Assembly (NCBI GenBank): GCA_037074705.1
Contig: CM073590.1
Coordinates: 165,166,746 to 165,230,745, forward strand
Reading direction: 5' to 3'
Source of the DNA: Zhengitettix transpicula
Lineage: Eukaryota; Arthropoda; Insecta; Orthoptera; Tetrigidae
Length of the DNA: 64,000 bases
The notes under the pieces: generated by a model
Database searches by the model: none
Told to the model about the DNA's origin: nothing
Seen by the model: the letters and a program-made list of their open reading frames with translations, nothing else
In this document: piece by piece, positions 22,777 through 34,687 of the stretch
Numbering within the stretch: position 1 is the stretch's first letter
Layout of the letters: each line of letters begins with the position of its first letter
Translations under genes and position numbers: made by a program

Positions 22777-24370
22777 GATTTTGAAAATTGGATATTTATG
22801 GTGGATTGTTATCGGTACCAAATTCAAAGGCGACAATGGACAGGCGGGGTTTTGTTGTACTGAACCGCTGAGCTTACAGAACAGTCGGAAATTGGAAATC
22901 GAACAACGAACTGCGTGGCAGGCATATACACTTAGCCAGAAAAGTTACAAGTTTGAAATTAAGTAATAAAGTTTTTGAATGTAAATTTCAACGATAAAGT
23001 TACCAGGAGTAACCTAATAAATCACGCCACAATAAACATCTATAAGTACCGTGACCGTCATCAACTTCACAGAGAGACAATTTGTAACAATCTGTCCAAC
23101 CAATAATCCGGAAGGAGCAGCAGTTTCCAGTTTCCAGAGGAAAGACCCGAAAGTTACGACCGTGTTTTTGTTTAATCAAATGTAAATTAAGTGATTTCAT
23201 GGCCTTTTTAAAGTGAATTGTGAGGTGAGCCCGAGCCGAAGAGAGTTTAAAGCCTGATAAGTTTGAAAAAGTATTGTAAACGGTAACTGAAGATAAGTCA
23301 TCAGATTAGTATTTCACGTTTGTTTGATTGTTTAACTTCTTAGATTGTAAAGGAATTTGATTGTTTAACGTAAATATAAAGGTTGTTTCTTTACTTAGAA
23401 GGCCCAGATAAATGACCCTGAGAAAAGAGTTGTAAAATCTATAAAATTGAAAACTTTAAATGTAAATAATCTAATTAAAAATGTTGTAATTTCACCTGAA
23501 TGTAAGTAAATTGTCTTGTAAAGTTTTAAAGAATGTCGTAGTTATTTTGAAATCCTTCTCGTTTTAATCAAACAAATATAATTAATTCATCAACCAACTA
23601 TTGAATTCAAATCATTTAATTATACTTTTGCGTATTAAATTTTTTAATTAATCAACCCCAAGTGTTTATTACAATATATATATAATTTAGATTCTTAGAT
23701 AATTTTGAGTGAAAAAGTGGGAACACGGAACATAAGTTTCGGCAAAGTATTTTCTGCGAATATATGCTTACAGGCAAATATTTTCCGGCCATTAAAGTCG
23801 ACTATTAAATACAGTTCGTTATATTCACAATCGGTAACGAATAATGACCAATAGTTTATCGTGAATAGTTCCGTTTTTTTATCCGAAATCCGCTGTTTGT
23901 AATGAGCCACATTTATGTATATATAAATACCTAAGTAATGTTTCCTATATAGTAGATAAGGCTATAGAAGTTGTCTTTCGTGGATATTATTCGACCCAAA
24001 CCGAGTAACACGTTGTAAGGCAGTTTATGAAACCTGTTATTTTGATTGTTACATAAACTAAAAACGTAATTTCAAAAAATATATTTTATTGAGTGATTGA
24101 TATTTTATTCCTTAATTAATTAGAAAAATCACTTCATCAAATTTTGTTTGTATTTTCGGGACCTTGCATTGCTAAAAACGCCTAATTATGAAAGTAAGGT
24201 ACTTAAATTAAAGTAGTGTTGATAAATCACTTCAATACTGAACAATTTTTTTTACGATTTCTTAACTTACCGAATTCGCAATACGTTTAAAAAAAAGTTT
24301 TCAGAAAGCGAAGTGCGTCACGAACGAGATTGTTAAAACATATGACGAAATAGCATAAATCGTTTCCTCC
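22777..24370. other. Intergenic DNA, nothing recognised
   Basis: Mildly higher GC around 23000-23280, but no family recognised and no long open frame. Confidence 0.5.
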
Positions 24371-24691
24371 TTGATATTCCTATTAATCTTTTGCTTACAG
24401 TTGGATACCGTGACTTCAGGGAAATATGAGATTAAACCAAGTCAGTCATTTAATTACTTTGACACCAGGACACTCAGCAGGAATAAACACGTAGTGGCAA
24501 TGTTCGTTATCTCTGAATATCCCAGAAATACGTCAGACGAATCCCCGCCTTATCTTTTGTACTACCGTATCGTTAGCTCTAAGACAGACTGTTCCGCAAG
24601 CATTTTCAGAAATGTTGCCAATTTTAACACTTTCCGGTTAAAACTACATCCCAAAACAGGTTTTTTCTATGTGATAATGACGCTAATGTAA
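24371..24691 (+). other. Orphan open frame, 106 codons
   Basis: The frame starts with a hydrophobic stretch (MIFLLIFCLQLDTVTSG, signal-peptide-like) and continues with mixed, protein-like composition, two N-x-[ST] sites and little low complexity. A perfect-looking splice acceptor (TTTTGCTTACAG) lies inside it just before codon 12, so the coding part could begin there as an exon. No family recognised. It may be a decayed transposon gene. Confidence 0.2.
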
Positions 24692-25212
24692 AGGACGTGT
24701 TTGGAAATATGATTACGTAGTTTAGGGATCCCTATTACAGGAATATCTGAAACAGCTTTTATAATAACCGAGTAGAGCTTTTGTCAAGAACGGTTATTGA
24801 ATTGCATAATCGGCGTAATCCAATCTCTCAAAACACGAATAAATGTTCAAATATTTCCATAAATGTTTTCAGAAACCAGTTTACCAAATATTAATTCCGG
24901 AGAGTGGTAATGAATTTTTTTAAATTAATGATAAAATGTATTTTCTGTTTAATTAAATTTGTATTTAAAACTAACCTGGCTCTCAGGTATTTGAAAATTA
25001 TTGATAATGCGTCGTATAACGTTTCCTAATATTTTTATAATATATAGTTCCTTTCTTACTGCCCTACTAAGCATCTTCTTGAGTTACTGGGCGTATTGCA
25101 AAAATTACATCAACCGCTCTCCAATAACAACCAAGTTTCCTTTCCATGATAATATTTAAAATATAATTTCTTATTTAATTATTCTATTTTATTAAATTAT
25201 TTTTTGATTGTG

Positions 25213-25600
25213 GCAGGCTACTTGAGGATAATCCACGTAGTGGCTTCTCCCGTTTAATAGCAGAGGAAGGGATTCGAAATAGGGAGTTTTGAAGGGTAGA
25301 GCAACGTAGCCAAGGAATAATAACTAGGCCCCACGGGCTGTAGTTTAACGATCTTATCTGGCATTCCACATGAATTTGATGAAGATAAAACCCTAGAAAT
25401 ATCCACGTGAGGTGGTACTTGTCCCACGCCCTTCCGATGACGGCAGTGGGGTTTGTTGTGCGAACGAAGCATCCCTTCTCCATATTTCGACCAATTAATG
25501 ACTGTTCTAATAGAAACAACGAACAACTGTTGACGTATACTCAAAGTGTACGACTCCTGAGCATACACCTCTCAAAACTCGGACTGGTGTGAAACTTAGT
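25213..25600 (-). repeat. R1 retroposon copy (old)
   Basis: A degraded minus-orientation copy. Landmarks are GGCTACTTGAGGATAATCCACG, TAGCCAAGGAATAATAACTAGGCCCC and GGTACTTGTCCCACGCCC. Confidence 0.78.
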
Positions 25601-26989
25601 TCACAACTAGATACGTATTAGTAAATTTGTTCCACCTTTTTTTAATGGAAATAGCGACGGGTCGAGATACTTGAATTATCCACTGTTGGTACCGCAACAC
25701 AGAAATGCACGAGTTTTTTATTTTAATCCTTACTCAAATATCCTTAAGTGCATATGTGTTTACAATTATATGTTCTTCTACATTCAATTAGAATCACTTT
25801 GAGAAAAGCAAAATAATTCCGCCAATAGTTCTTTCAATTTTTATGTTTACTTATAGTGTCAAATTTCGTGTCTTTTAATTTCATCAAGCAATCCTTTAAA
25901 TCTCTTCATTTATAAATTTGTAAGATCCTGATGGGATCTCTTGTACCACATGGTGCTACATTCTTACTAGTAAAAATTATTTACATTGGTCATCACTAAA
26001 TTTGCGCACCCCTTCATGAATGCAACACACAACACACATTTTATCCCGTTTGTTCATTCGACCACGGTTCGGTATAACAGAAATAACTGTTCAGTTCAAG
26101 GTACTTGACAAATAATACACTGCCGCCCAATTTTGGCAATGAAAACATTAATTTGTTCATATTCTAGACATATACATAATAAAGAATCGGAAATTGCTTA
26201 ATTTATATTCCAAAATAATGTAACAATAACAAAACAAGTGTGTATAATAATGAATTATTATTTGGTAATAATAAATTTATACACTTAATACACACTAAAT
26301 TTGTGCATTACTGCCAGAATGTTTCAGTAACTGTAAATTTACAGATTTTATTTGTTGTTAAATTTTTGGTGTAAGAGCTAAAACAATATACTATATTCAG
26401 AGATCCATAATTTGATTTACATTATATTTATTTATCTTACTATATTACGTAACAAATACTACTTAAAAAACTCTGAAATATTCCTATTTTCGAATGTGAC
26501 CCAACATTTTTCAATTCGGGAAAGTTGAAAGTAATATAGCTTGTAATAATTAGTTCATTGCATTGCATATGTCCAGTTCTGACTCGTTTAGCTTTACTTT
26601 TTCCCCGCAGATATTTATTGTTATTGGGGTAGTATACGATATAAATATTGATTAGGGATATGAGAAGTGATAATTTTCAGAAGGAACACTAACAATAAAT
26701 GTTTGTGTGTATCTGTTTCCATTTGAAATCATTAACAATAATCATAATTTTAACCTCATGTTATTATTTCTCCTGTCACTAAAAACATGAGGCCTGTGAA
26801 TTTTTTATTATATTGTATTTTAAATTCTTTAAATTGAACATATTTCAGTCCGAATATGGTTTACCTTTGGACAGTAACATGTCGTGAAAAGAAATTAATT
26901 TTACACCATTATCTTAAAATAAGTTTATTAATGGAACTCGCCTAAATTTTAGGAATATATTGTAACGGACCGTACATGTTGTCATGTTT
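25601..26989. other. AT-rich intergenic DNA, nothing recognised
   Basis: No supported feature. Confidence 0.6.
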
Positions 26990-27059
26990 AATTTTTATTT
27001 ATGTCTTTCAATACGAAAGCAGTCTCTTACAGAGAACATACAAATATACTTTTTTATTG

Positions 27060-27790
27060 GTAGTCTGTGCTTTGACATAGGGCATTATCGTTGAATCGGA
27101 GAATCGCTGATGATTGTTTTTTTTAATCAACCGCGGGAGAGAGTTGAAGTAAGGACACCAGCCGCCATTTTTACCATCGGATCAGTTTTGTAATTAAGTC
27201 TTACAGTTATTGCATCAGTATTATTACTAACTCCAGCCGATTCCAGAAAAAAATAGCATTAACAGTATCACTTGTTCATCAACCGACGTGGACTGCCTCC
27301 GAATTTTGATACTCCATTTGTTATCCGCCGGATGAGGAGTCGTAGTTGAGAACTACCTTTGTCTCCGCGGATAGTTTCGGCGTTTCATCTCGTGGGATCT
27401 CTGCCATAAACGGTGATTTAGTTCTGCAAAATTGTTGGGTTTTTTTCGTGCCAAAATTAGTTTTTTTTATATGTGTTTGAATTTGCAAATTGTAATTGCT
27501 CAGATGTATGTGTTAACCATCATAAACAGTGATTTAATTTCCTTTTAGTGCCAAAATTTGGTGGCGCCTTGTTTGTGTGCGTGGGATTTAAAAACGGTAA
27601 CTGTTAATACATGTATTAAACATCATAATCAGTGATTTAATTTTCCAAATTTCGATTTGATGCCAAAATTTGGTGGCGCCATATTTATTGTGTGGATTTG
27701 CAAATTATAGTTGCTGAGATATATGTTAAACACCATTAAACAGTGACTTTTTTGTTAAAATACAAGTGAAACCGTCACTTTGAACAATAT
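27060..27790. repeat. Tandem block, three ~105-115-bp units, with a GC-rich leader
   Basis: Units begin at about 27405, 27521 and 27624 with CATAAxCxGTGATTTA and contain GTGCCAAAATT; a fourth starts at 27734. In units two and three the shared part extends to TGCCAAAATTTGGTGGCGCC. The preceding 27120-27400 is more GC-rich than the neighbourhood. It resembles an untranslated region or LTR border of a retroelement, but no gag or pol was seen. Confidence 0.6.
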
Positions 27791-29025
27791 AATATTATAT
27801 TTTGGTATTAAACTGTGACAGTGTTTTCCTTTCCCGAGTAATGTAAACTGATGTATGTATCAGAAAACGACTTTCCCTCCAGTAGAATTTCGCCACCACA
27901 AGTGTTCTGTCGGCTGTTTGCTTGGGCAAGAGGGTTTTATTAAAATATACGAAACATTTGAGTGGAAACGACGATTTATTCTGCACGAAATATGTCACGT
28001 GTATGTATGCTATCATATAGATATGAGGGTAGAGTCGTCCAGTCTATGGTTTGACCTTTGAGAATGGTAGTAGATAACGATAGTGTTCCTATTGAATTGC
28101 GAAAACCACTTTTACGAAGCCACGAGTAATGACAATTTAAATAGTTATATTAATCAGACTTCATTGGATTATTAATTAAATATAAAAATTAAACATATTA
28201 ATAAAATTGGCTCGACGTATCGTTGAACCACTTCAAAAAAATATAAACTTTTTACAAGTTTGAATATGTTTTTCCTGAAATATCAGTACATAATTAAAAT
28301 TTTGTGGTAACAAGTTTTAATAGTGAGGCCTTTACACACACATAATAAAATATTTAATAAATTCTTCAAACAGAGACACGACGTTTTTCGTCCTCACATT
28401 CAAAATATCCTTTTCAGGAACAAAATTATTCTTTCCTTCAATTCATGACACTTCAACGCTGAGTGCGTGCTACATTGGACGGACTGCGCGAGCTTTAACG
28501 GCGCGGAAATCAAGGAAATGCGGCCAAAATTTCGACTGATCGTCTCGCATTTTTAATCCAGAAATGGGCATGGATGTTTGTCCCCGTCGTGGTCATTAAA
28601 ACTGGGGCAAATGATGCAGGAGAATCGCTAAGCTGACCACGTGCCACTCCTGAATGTCCCATGGAAGATGACAGCCATCCTAGTATACCAAGGCCCTTAA
28701 TGGTATGTCGAGCCAATAATAATAATACATAATGATATTTCTTAACTAAAATTTGTATTTTAGTTACATGTGTTAGTTACATCCTAAATTTTTACTCTAC
28801 AGTTGTTAATTTACGATGCAGATACCAAAATGTACTGATACGTCGTTGCAACTTTAACCCTTTAACGCATTTTTTCTAGTTTTTTAAAACTAGTTTTTAA
28901 TATATATTTTTATGAATACCATACTGAAAAAATAACAAACGTGACCTAAGTCAATTTGGCTCATGATGTTGCACGTATTCAACATAAATATAATTATGTC
29001 TGATTTATCAATAATTCACATTAAA
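27791..29025. other. Intergenic DNA with one GC-richer block
   Basis: 28440-28705 is GC-richer and has a 68-codon minus frame without recognised motifs. It may be an old element. The remainder is AT-rich. Confidence 0.45.
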
Positions 29026-30050
29026 GAATAATACAGACAAAAAAGGGGCAACATAAATACCACACAACGTTTCTGGGATCCTTGACCCTTTCGTCAGGTG
29101 CTAAGAAGAGCCTAGAGAAACAAAACTGCACAGGTCCATTTACAACACTTAAAATCGACGAAAACGTAACGACAATGGGACTGTCTACAATCTTGTAGAC
29201 AGGCTATATTACTTTCTAACTCCAAGTTCCATCAACACAACTTAAATATTGCCCGAATCATTTTAATCTCCAATGAGTACCCTTTATATTATATTATTAA
29301 ACATATAAACAGCAGACTAAACAAAATCCAGCATCATACTGTGAATAAAATATTTTCTCGTTCTCCCTTATTAGAAATTTCTACGTCACAAATTCGTCCA
29401 AATATTCAAAGAATATCAAATATCCATCATTTACAGATCCACTAATACCATTTCATACTTTATTAAAAACCACAAGGACTCACTTGACACATATAGCAAA
29501 CATTGTGTTGTTTACAAAATCACTTGCTTTAATTGTAATTCCTGCTACATAGGACAAACAAAACGTTCTCTTAATACTCGTGTCGAAGAACATATACCTA
29601 ATATCAACCTTCCCATTGATAAACAATCTGTAGTATCCAAACATATAAACAGTATTAAACATACATTTGATTGGCAAAATGCTAAGATTTTAGACATTGA
29701 CACCAGGTACAATTCCAGACTCATTTCAGAGATGCTTCACATTAAATCAAACATCACAGCTATTAATGTACAAACAAACACTATAAAACTCATAATTGCT
29801 ATGATCCCATATTATTATGGTAAACCTTCTGTTTTCCCATTGTCGGTGCTCCCTTATTGTTACGCTAACCTTTCGGCTATCCTATTGTTTTAGCGTTTTC
29901 GTCGCTTTTGAGTCTTGTCAACTAACCTGTACAGTTGTGTTTATCTAGGCTCTTGTTAGCACCTGACGAAAGGCACAAGGATCCCAGAAACGTTGTGTGG
30001 AATTTATATTACCACTTTTTTGTCTGTATTGGCTATTATTCTTATTCATT
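29026..30050 (+). mobile_element. Penelope-like retroelement, 5'-deleted, with inverted terminal arms
   Basis: Inverted arms of about 140 bp (29026-29170 and 29885-30050) share AATACAGACAAAA, CCACACAACGTTTCTGGGAT and TTTCGTCAGGTGCTAA in complementary order. Between them lies the C-terminal GIY-YIG endonuclease reading frame, diagnostic of Penelope-like elements. The reverse transcriptase part is missing. Related end fragments occur at 83-345, 3955-4190, 33085-33285 and 58370-58415. Confidence 0.82.
29375..29893 (+). pseudogene. Penelope GIY-YIG endonuclease domain (partial ORF)
   Basis: An open frame of 172 codons to TAG. The core reads KHCVVYKITCFNCNSCYIGQ and continues TKRSLNTRVEEH. This gives the Y-K-I-x-C-x-x-C pattern, the Y-I-G-Q-T motif, and the catalytic Arg (N-T-R) and Glu-His region of the Penelope GIY-YIG family. 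The two cysteines before the YIG motif are typical of the Penelope subfamily. In a whole element this domain follows the reverse transcriptase and nicks the target. Here the upstream part is lost, so it is a fragment, though without internal stops. Confidence 0.82.
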
Positions 30051-31819
30051 ATTTTCGAACAACCGTAAATTTTTTCTTTTTCATAATTCACATTAATTGG
30101 ATAATTATTATTTTTGAGTAATTCGAATACCTTGAGAATGACGCTTAAATTTTCTTTCTTGATATAAAACAATAAAAAAATACAGAAAATAAAGATTCTG
30201 TAGTTCAACGGCGGGTAGAAAAATTTGGTCTGAGGAGTTAACTCACAAAATGCTAGGAAAGGCATGTTTTAACATGTCCACGGATGGCAAAAATTTCACA
30301 TTTCCGTACGTGCATGTTGTTTCATATCTGCATCACAAATTATCTCTCTTAGAAACCATCAGACGCCTCTAAAAGTAATATTGCATATATGCTACACTAT
30401 CCACTAAAGGGTTAAATAGAATTTTCATAAATAAATGTCTTTTTTTGGTAAAAAAAATAGTTGTATATAATTAATCATTTTACACAGTATCCCTACATAC
30501 ATGTCAGATCTTGGGACTTCAGTCCGAGCACTTTAGCTATTCTTTCTTCCTTGCAAAAGAATATAGATACTCTTCAAGACGCTGGACACTTTATTTCTAA
30601 TAGAAAAGCAATACTCTTTAACATTTTAATATGCTTTGCAAAAGACAATTTTCACCCTCACGTAGGTAATCGTCACTCCCACCCATCCTCAGCATCATAA
30701 TGTTAGCGCAACCGGTCCGACGCTATACAGCCAGCAAAAATGGGTGTATTTTCGGCAATTCTCTATGGGTTTTTAAAACCAGGTAATGCGTTGGAAAGAG
30801 AATTAAATTGTCTCAAACTTTTCTTGTATGACAATTTAGTTTACTCCCGACTATTTTGGAGATATCAGCACTAGAAATACGACAAACTGCATTCTCTTCT
30901 AAAATGACGTAAAATGTAAATTTGACGAACGATTTCTACCACTTCCTTCGACCGAATATCGTAATCAGATACACCATTCGATGCAGAATATTATGCTATA
31001 CAATTTATTTCGGAAAAATTATCTTCTAAGTTGACGCGACTTTAAAACAACCCAAAAAAAATTAAGAATAATAGATCCTCATCAGTTCTCCTGCGACCTC
31101 ACATATGTTTAGTTGGTGAATAAGTGCCTCGGAAAAACTGATAATTTTTTTTTTTCAGTAGGATGTGAATATAGTTTTAGCATATTTAGGTGAGTGTTTC
31201 TTAGTTTCATTCTGTTGATAGTATAATATTTTTATATATTTTGTTCGTACAACCTCTTTTATAAATACATTGGCTTCTTGATAATACAAATTGTACAATT
31301 TCTGCGCTGAAAGACCTAATGAAGGTACAAAATGTTGTCGCAAATAAATAAAAATATTGTCTGGTATTGGTCAAAAAACTGCATTAGATATTACACTTAA
31401 TACTTCAAATAATTTGTTTTCATTTTCATAAAGAACATTGATTTAACCTTTTCCGTCTATTACAATTGAACATTTCCGTGTAATATTGCCTGTTATTGTT
31501 ACAACACTGTTCCCATTTAAATGCAACAATGGTTCAGCTTCAATAAATGTCACTTAGCAAAAAAAGAGACTTGTAACTGCGTACATTTAGCTGTCTTTTA
31601 CACTCCTTAAACCACGCAGCAATGTGAAAAATGTGTTAGGTCAGTTTAATTTTTACCCTTCATAACTTGTCAACATATAGACCCCCAAATTTGTTTGGTT
31701 TGTTTGTATGTAATATAAATAAGTATTTTAGATTTATGTTAAGATTTTAAATTTCTTTTAAAAAGGGGGGAAGTGAATATTCACATTGAGCATTCAGCAC
31801 ACACCTTTTGTGTAAAATG
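30051..31819. other. AT-rich intergenic DNA, nothing recognised
   Basis: No supported feature. The open frames present are short and without motifs. Confidence 0.6.
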
Positions 31820-32145
31820 CAGTTGAATAAACATGAACGGGGAAAACGTGTGAAATGGTCGAGGCATGGGGAAGGGAATGAATTCTCCGTCCACACAGCA
31901 AACCCCACACTCGTCATCGCGTGAGACAAGGACTAAGGACCCGAACTACCTGACGAAAGTGTTTAGGGTTTTCCTACATCACATTCAGGTGATTTGCCCG
32001 GTAGGCCCTCTTAAACTAGCGCCCGAGGGCCGTAGTTAAACCTTGAGTTCCTTCCTCTACCCTTCCGCATTACCTCTGTAGAATCCCTTGCTATGCTATC
32101 GAAGGGGAGTTACTACCTCGTGGATGACCCTCATGTAGCCTGCTT
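31820..32145 (+). repeat. R1 retroposon copy (old)
   Basis: A degraded plus-orientation copy. Landmarks are GGTCGAGGCATGGGGA, GCCCGGTAGGCCCTCTTAAACTAG and the 3' end CCTCATGTAGCCTG. Confidence 0.78.
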
Positions 32146-33084
32146 ACTCTGGGGAAAAAAGATGCGTGTAGCATTTATAAAAGGGAGTTCAAGTTTTCTA
32201 ACGACGAGTGTAATCTCGAGTGTAGATATAGAGAAGCGTGACTATAAAATTCACTGCATTTTCACGTGTGTCTAATGAGTTTACAGTTAAAGCCCAGCCA
32301 CGAAGTTAATCACAGCCACACACAATTTCATATAAATAAACTATTAATTATATTCTGAAAATTTAAGTAAAACTTAAATGTGTGTAACAGGAAGCTGTAA
32401 TACACGATATCATGCTGTTTCGTTTTTAAAACTATATATTTGAATGTCATGCCTAAAATGGAAGAAGTCGCGTGCCCGTGATACATTAAGTGCGTCTTAA
32501 GTTATTCCAAATATGTGTATCGAGAGATAACAACAAGGCCAACATATCATAATTGTTGGAATTTTACGTCAAAATTGTGTACAGAAAACGTGGATTTTAT
32601 CACGACCGTAATATTAAAACATCAATAATTTAGATAGATAATATTAATTCCTGGAACCGCTAGAGGTGTCTGCCTAAAATAACTTTAAAAAATTGCAATC
32701 CTACAACTTCTAATAGATAAATTTAAAGTTATTAGATACTAAAATGATTCACCATACCGATTTGTATTTGTCTTACTACTGAAAGTTTTGAATTTTAAAA
32801 TAAAAAGAATAATTATTATTTAACACCTTACATCATGTTTATTAGAAAATGTAGTCGAATTTGTATGAAAATGACGTAACCATATCGGAATATAAATATA
32901 GTAAATAAAGTGAACATACTACAATAGTATTTGTTTCTTGGGACAGAACCTGTTCGCATTAGGTCAGCAATTGTATACTTGCATGACATATGTGATAGAA
33001 ATAAAATACAGAAAAATTTGTTTCCATAACTTTCTGATTGTACTTCGTATTATTTTTAGTTAAGTAGATTTTTTACGACCTATA
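32146..33084. other. AT-rich intergenic DNA, nothing recognised
   Basis: No supported feature. Confidence 0.6.
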
Positions 33085-33285
33085 AATGGGGACATAATCT
33101 ACACTACAGTTGACAAACTTTTGACAAGCTTTGAGTTTGTGCGGTTGTGTCACCCTTGGCTCTTGTGTTTTCTTGAAATCTGAAGAAAGGAAGGAGGTTT
33201 CCAGAAAAGTTGTATGATATTTATGTCATCAATTATTTTATCTGTATTTGGCAATTCTATCTTATTATTAATTTTCAAAACATGT
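33085..33285 (+). mobile_element. Decayed Penelope-like right arm
   Basis: CTGAAGAAAGG..., TTTCCAGAAAAGTTGT, TATTTATGTCATC and TTTATCTGTATTTGGCAAT follow each other as in the right arm of the 29-kb element. It stops about 20 bp before the long-inverted-repeat element. Confidence 0.6.
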
Positions 33286-33305
33286 TATATTTTCATTTCG
33301 GTATT

Positions 33306-33757
33306 GGATCATTCCATGTCAAGTGACCAAATTTTCAAATAAAATTTTTAGTGACCATCTCCAATCTTGCTGAAATTTTGTGTAGAGACATATGTGTCTG
33401 AGACAAGTCTGTGTAAAATTTCACCTTCATAAGTAGTATAGAGGGCCTCCTGAAAAAAAGTTACTTGTGCAATTCAACCGTCCACGTGAATAGATTGTGA
33501 AGTTTGAAGTACTACTGTTGTGGAACTGTAGCAGCTAGCTTCCTGAAAATGGCAACCAGAGACCATTATTTATGCCCCACACGATGGTTGCAGTTCCAAG
33601 GTTTAAAAAGTTTTAGTTTTATTGCTGTTATCTCACAAAGTTGATCTGTCACATCAATTTGGAGCATATTTTTCATTGCTTACAACTTTGCAACAAAACC
33701 TTCCAGAAACTTATGCTTTGGTGAGCTAACCAAACTCATTACTTATTTTAAGATATC
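33306..33757 (+). repeat. Left long inverted repeat
   Basis: Pairs with 34688-35160. Shared blocks include AGTGACCATCTCCAATCTTG, AATTTCACCTTCATAAGTAG, GAAGTACTACTGTTGTGGAA and TCCAGAAACTTAT. Confidence 0.88.
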
Positions 33758-33906
33758 AAAGAATCGGTTATTAAGCTCACTTAGTTGTCAAGATATACGC
33801 TATTAAATATGAGTTTCAAATTTGACGAGTCAAATTTTGTGCATTTTCACACACAAATAGCAAAAAAGAGCAGGCTTTTTTCTGTTATAGTCATCTTATT
33901 TCACTT

Positions 33907-34179
33907 TTGAGACTCGTCATTATGGCCAAAAAAATTACGTTGAAAACTCCAACAAAGGCCAATCTAATCAACAATGAGGTTGCCTTGTCTGGCTATGGGG
34001 CGTGGCTTTTAACAGTTACTTTTAACTACTCCCAGGGTTTTGAAATTTCTCTCCGCTCAATAGCTCCTCTTAAAGAGTTAACTACTTCTATTCGTTTCAA
34101 ATCGTTGACATTCCGAGTCCTTCTTCCACGTTGCATACATGTGTCCTTCGCTAACAAGTGGAAAATAGGTTCTCTTTAG
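33907..34179 (+). other. Orphan 90-codon frame inside the long-TIR element
   Basis: An open frame with a basic N-terminus (MAKKITLKTPTKANLINNEV after an upstream Met). No family recognised. It could be the remains of an element protein or chance. Confidence 0.2.
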
Positions 34180-34339
34180 AATATATCCAATTCAGAATAA
34201 TGATTCTCAATATTGAACTGTTTTTTTCTTCTCTTGTTTTATACATTAATCGATTACCCTATTTGTCCACTTCATTTTTTTGTCCCATTCTTACTATGAA
34301 GCGAATTTCGAAGTTTCCAATGTATGAACCAACTAGTCA

Positions 34340-34425
34340 CACAATTTCCTATATCAGATATATCCGCATCCCCTCTTTCAGTCCCTTTCCTATTATATAA
34401 ATGGAAAATGAACACTATGTAGATT
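34340..34425 (+). repeat. Short R1 3'-end fragment nested in the long-TIR element
   Basis: CCGCATCCCCTCTTTCAGTCC, TTTCCTATTATATAAATGGAAAA and ACTATGTAGATT follow the order of the R1 3' end. Confidence 0.5.
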
Positions 34426-34470
34426 GACCACTATCTAGACTGTCTTCTTACCACATGAAGATATTTTCAA

Positions 34471-34675
34471 GGTCGATTGAGGGTCGTTTCAAGGACGTTT
34501 CAATGTCATTTCAATGTCGTTTGAAGGACGTCACAAGGTCGTTTAAAAGTCGTTTCAGGAACATTTCCGGATCGTTTCCGGATCATTTCAAGGTCGTTTG
34601 AAGGTCGTTTGAAGATGGTTTCAAGGTCGTTTCAAGGTTGTTTCGAGGTCGTTTCAAGATTGTTTGAAGTCGTTA
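34471..34675. repeat. 11-bp tandem satellite, ~18 units
   Basis: Consecutive 11-mers fit the consensus GGTCGTTTCAA, with variants such as GGACGTTTCAA, TGTCATTTCAA and GGTCGTTTGAA. The period stays exactly 11 over about 200 bp. Confidence 0.93.
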
Positions 34676-34687
34676 GCTGATACTATG

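Noticed and set aside
29026..30050. Reading the 29-kb inverted arms as TIRs of a cut-and-paste DNA transposon
   Set aside because: The enclosed frame is a Penelope-type GIY-YIG domain, and inverted or partial terminal repeats are known in that class.
34471..34675. CRISPR-like array at the 11-bp satellite
   Set aside because: Units are contiguous without spacers and the context is eukaryotic.
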